The notes under the pieces are model-generated. The model saw only the letters and a program-made list of their open reading frames with translations. It was not told the origin of the DNA and ran no database searches. A program made the translations under genes and the position numbers. A DNA stretch of 64,000 nt from Nocardia gamkensis NBRC 108242. Lineage in GTDB: Bacteria; Actinomycetota; Actinomycetes; Mycobacteriales; Mycobacteriaceae. The stretch is taken from NCBI RefSeq assembly GCF_001612985.1, contig NZ_BDBM01000035.1, positions 1 to 64,000 on the forward strand. Direction: 5' to 3'. Shown in pieces: positions 61,931 to 64,000 of this stretch (position 1 is its first letter; every line of letters begins with the position of its first letter).

Positions 61931-62659
61931 ATGGCAGAGTCGAGGTCGAGCAGCGCGAGCAGGCACGAGACCAGGGAGCGCATCGTCGAGGTGGCTGGGC
62001 GGCTGTTGCGCGAACAGGGCCCGCACGCTGTCACCACCCGCGCGGTCGCGCACGCGGCCGGCATGCAAGCACCGACCATCTACCGGTTCTTCGACGACAA
62101 GGACGCGTTGCTCGATGCCGTCGCCGAGCACGTCTTCGCGACCTACGTGGCGGGCAAGGCCCGCGCCGACGAGCAGGGCGACCCGGTGGCCGACCTTCGC
62201 GCCGGATGGGACATGCACATCGACTTCGCACTGACCAATCCGGCGGTCTTCTCGATGCTCACCGACCCCCACCGCGGGACCGCCTCACCCGCCGCGGCCG
62301 CCGGGCTGCAGGTGTTGCGCGCCCGGGTGCATCGCGTCGCTGTGGCCGGCCGGCTCCGGGTAGGCGAACGCCGCGCCGTCGAACTCGTCCACGCCGCCGG
62401 GACCGGGGCCGCCCTGGCCCTGTTGTCCGTCCCGCCACAAGACCGTGACCTCGGGCTTGCCGAAGCGATGTACGAGGCGGTGACCCACGCGATCCTGACC
62501 GACGTCCCACCACTTTCCGCCGGCGACGCCACCGCGGCCGCACTACGAGCCGCCGCACCGGAATTGCCGATGCTCACCGACGCCGAACGCGCCCTGCTGT
62601 CGGAATGGCTGGGACGAACCTACGACAACCCCACCGGCGACACTCCCCGTCCTCGCTGA
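61931..62659 (+). CDS. TetR-family regulator of the NmrA-like gene
   Basis: 242 aa. HTH region VTTRAVAHAAGMQAPTIYRF followed by FDDKDALLDAVAEHVFATYV, then a helical effector domain with LTNPAVFSMLTDPHRG. ATG at 61931. It is divergent from the NmrA-like reductase over a 68-bp operator-rich gap, so local control of that gene is the simplest reading. Confidence 0.9.
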   Translation: MAESRSSSASRHETRERIVEVAGRLLREQGPHAVTTRAVAHAAGMQAPTIYRFFDDKDALLDAVAEHVFATYVAGKARADEQGDPVADLRAGWDMHIDFALTNPAVFSMLTDPHRGTASPAAAAGLQVLRARVHRVAVAGRLRVGERRAVELVHAAGTGAALALLSVPPQDRDLGLAEAMYEAVTHAILTDVPPLSAGDATAAALRAAAPELPMLTDAERALLSEWLGRTYDNPTGDTPRPR

Positions 62660-62706
62660 CATCGGCCCGACAGACCGGGATGCGCGCACCAACTAGGCTG
62701 CGTTGC

Positions 62707-64000
62707 GTGGCGGTACTGGACGGCGCGCGGCGCAGGACACTGGCGGTCGGGCGCCGGGCACTCGGACTCGACGTGCCCGCGGCCGATCACACCATCGCGG
62801 TGCTGCACAGCGACGAGTCGGAGGTGCCCGGTCTCGACCGCAAGGAGCTGGCGCAGCTCGACCGGATCCGCCTGATGGGCGCGACGGGCACGGTGCTGAT
62901 GGCGATCAGCGCGCTCGGCATCGGCGCGCAGCCGGTGCACCAGAACCCGACCTCCGGCGTCCGCGTGCTGGGCATCTTCGCCCGCGCCCACACCGGCTCA
63001 CTGGCCATGTGCATGACCGGCACCGTCGTGGTCGTGCTGGCCTGGCTGCTGCTCGGCCGATTCGCGATCGGCGGCATCGGCGGCTCCCCGATCCACCGGC
63101 TGACCCGCTCGCAGCTGGACCGCACGCTGTTGCTGTGGCTGATCCCGCTCAGCGTCGCTCCCCCGCTGTTCAGCAACGACGTCTACTCCTATCTGGCACA
63201 GAGCGAGATCGCCGCGCGCGGCATCGACCCGTATCAGGAAGGCCCGGTCGCGGGACTCGGGATCGACAACGTCCTCACCAACAACGTGCCGACCATCTGG
63301 CGCGACACCCCCGCGCCCTACGGTCCGCTGTTCCTCTGGATCGGCCGTGGCATCGCCGAACTCACCGGTGACAACATCATCGCGGGCGTGTGGGTGCACC
63401 GGATCCTCGCGCTCGGCGGCGTCGCGCTGATCGTCTGGGCGCTGCCCCGGCTCTCGGTGCGCTGCGGCGTCGCGCCGGTGAGCGCGCTGTGGCTCGGCGC
63501 GGCCAACCCGCTGGTGCTGTTCCATCTGGTCGGCGGCGTGCACAACGACGCGCTGATGCTCGGCCTGATGCTGGCGGGCTTGGAGTTCTGCCTGCGCGCC
63601 ATCGAGGACACCCACCCGTTCGACGGCCGGGCCTACGCGTGGCTGATCAGCGGGGCGATCATCATCACGCTGTCGTCATCGATCAAGTTCACCTCGATCA
63701 TCGTGCTCGGGTTCGTCGGGATGGCGCTGGCGCGGCGCTGGGGCGCCTCGCTGCGCACGGTCGCCATCGCCGCGGCCATGCTCGGCGCGATCGCCATCGG
63801 CACAACGCTTTTCATCAGTTCGGTCAGCGGGCTCGGATTCGGCTGGATCTATACGCTGAACACCGCGAGCGTGGTGCGCAGCTGGATGTCGCTGCCTACC
63901 GTGCTGGGCATCATCACCGGGTTCGGCGGTGTGCTGCTCGGACTCGGCGATCACACCACCGCGCTGCTGAGCATCACCCGCCCGATCGCGGCGGTGGTCG
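62707..64000 (+). CDS. mptB: Alpha-1,6-mannosyltransferase, MptB-like (3' end outside window)
   Basis: Polytopic membrane GT-C glycosyltransferase that starts the lipomannan/lipoarabinomannan mannan backbone from polyprenyl-phosphomannose. 431 codons are present and the frame is open at the window end; the family is about 550-600 aa. The catalytic acidic loop after the first long hydrophobic segment appears as PPLFSNDVYSYLAQSEIAAR. A second family segment is ANPLVLFHLVGGVHNDALML. GTG at 62707 is the likely start. It is divergent from the suf region as in M. tuberculosis Rv1459c/Rv1460 (recalled), but four extra genes lie between. Confidence 0.85.
   Translation, partial: MAVLDGARRRTLAVGRRALGLDVPAADHTIAVLHSDESEVPGLDRKELAQLDRIRLMGATGTVLMAISALGIGAQPVHQNPTSGVRVLGIFARAHTGSLAMCMTGTVVVVLAWLLLGRFAIGGIGGSPIHRLTRSQLDRTLLLWLIPLSVAPPLFSNDVYSYLAQSEIAARGIDPYQEGPVAGLGIDNVLTNNVPTIWRDTPAPYGPLFLWIGRGIAELTGDNIIAGVWVHRILALGGVALIVWALPRLSVRCGVAPVSALWLGAANPLVLFHLVGGVHNDALMLGLMLAGLEFCLRAIEDTHPFDGRAYAWLISGAIIITLSSSIKFTSIIVLGFVGMALARRWGASLRTVAIAAAMLGAIAIGTTLFISSVSGLGFGWIYTLNTASVVRSWMSLPTVLGIITGFGGVLLGLGDHTTALLSITRPIAAVV

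Overview
The window is one contiguous piece of a high-GC, densely coded actinobacterial chromosome. Gene content points to the Mycobacteriales, most probably Nocardia or a close relative. It carries a fabG1-inhA-hemH run, a moxR/DUF58/VWA/ripA cell-wall block, aconitase with AcnR, a sufRBDCSUT operon, an MptB-type mannosyltransferase, Ku, and many short secreted proteins with Ala-rich signal peptides. GTG starts are frequent. No rRNA, tRNA, CRISPR array, insertion sequence or prophage was seen.

Layout. 1-3.4 kb: recC (3' end cut by the window edge). 3.6-9 kb: a small orphan, a secreted beta-lactamase-like hydrolase, a cytochrome P450, type II NADH dehydrogenase and a secreted Gly-rich protein. 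9.1-12.3 kb: urease accessory genes ureF-ureG-ureD without adjacent ureABC, then an SDR. 12.4-18 kb: a Trp-rich membrane repeat protein, a drug-efflux MFS/TetR divergent pair, a quinone oxidoreductase, an O-methyltransferase and an SGNH hydrolase. 18.1-35.3 kb: a conserved block that, as I remember it, follows the Mycobacterium tuberculosis order Rv1488 back to Rv1475c: SPFH and NfeD, hypotheticals, hemH-inhA-fabG1, VWA-DUF58-moxR, ripA, a small membrane protein, acn, then acnR.

36.2-40.4 kb: an accessory segment inserted between acnR and the small HTH gene that normally neighbours the ABC-F ATPase. It holds a LysB-like esterase, a MarR/cupin divergent pair and a compact candidate graspetide (ATP-grasp RiPP) cluster: a 151-aa putative precursor, an MvdD-like ATP-grasp ligase, and a further 67-aa ORF. 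This is the most likely undescribed system in the window.

40.4-64 kb: HTH and ABC-F, an SDR, an MMPL transporter, lycopene cyclase-like crtL with ku, a frameshifted NDH-2-like gene, a DUF4189 protein, the complete suf operon with a recognisable SufR operator, an alcohol dehydrogenase and an NmrA-like reductase with their TetR regulators, and the 5' part of an mptB-like mannosyltransferase.

Several regulatory circuits can be read directly. An AcnR-type operator lies inside the acn promoter, a SufR-type operator overlaps the sufR start, and palindromes sit between divergent regulator/target pairs (MFS/TetR, MarR/cupin, NmrA/TetR) and between a TetR gene and its downstream alcohol dehydrogenase.
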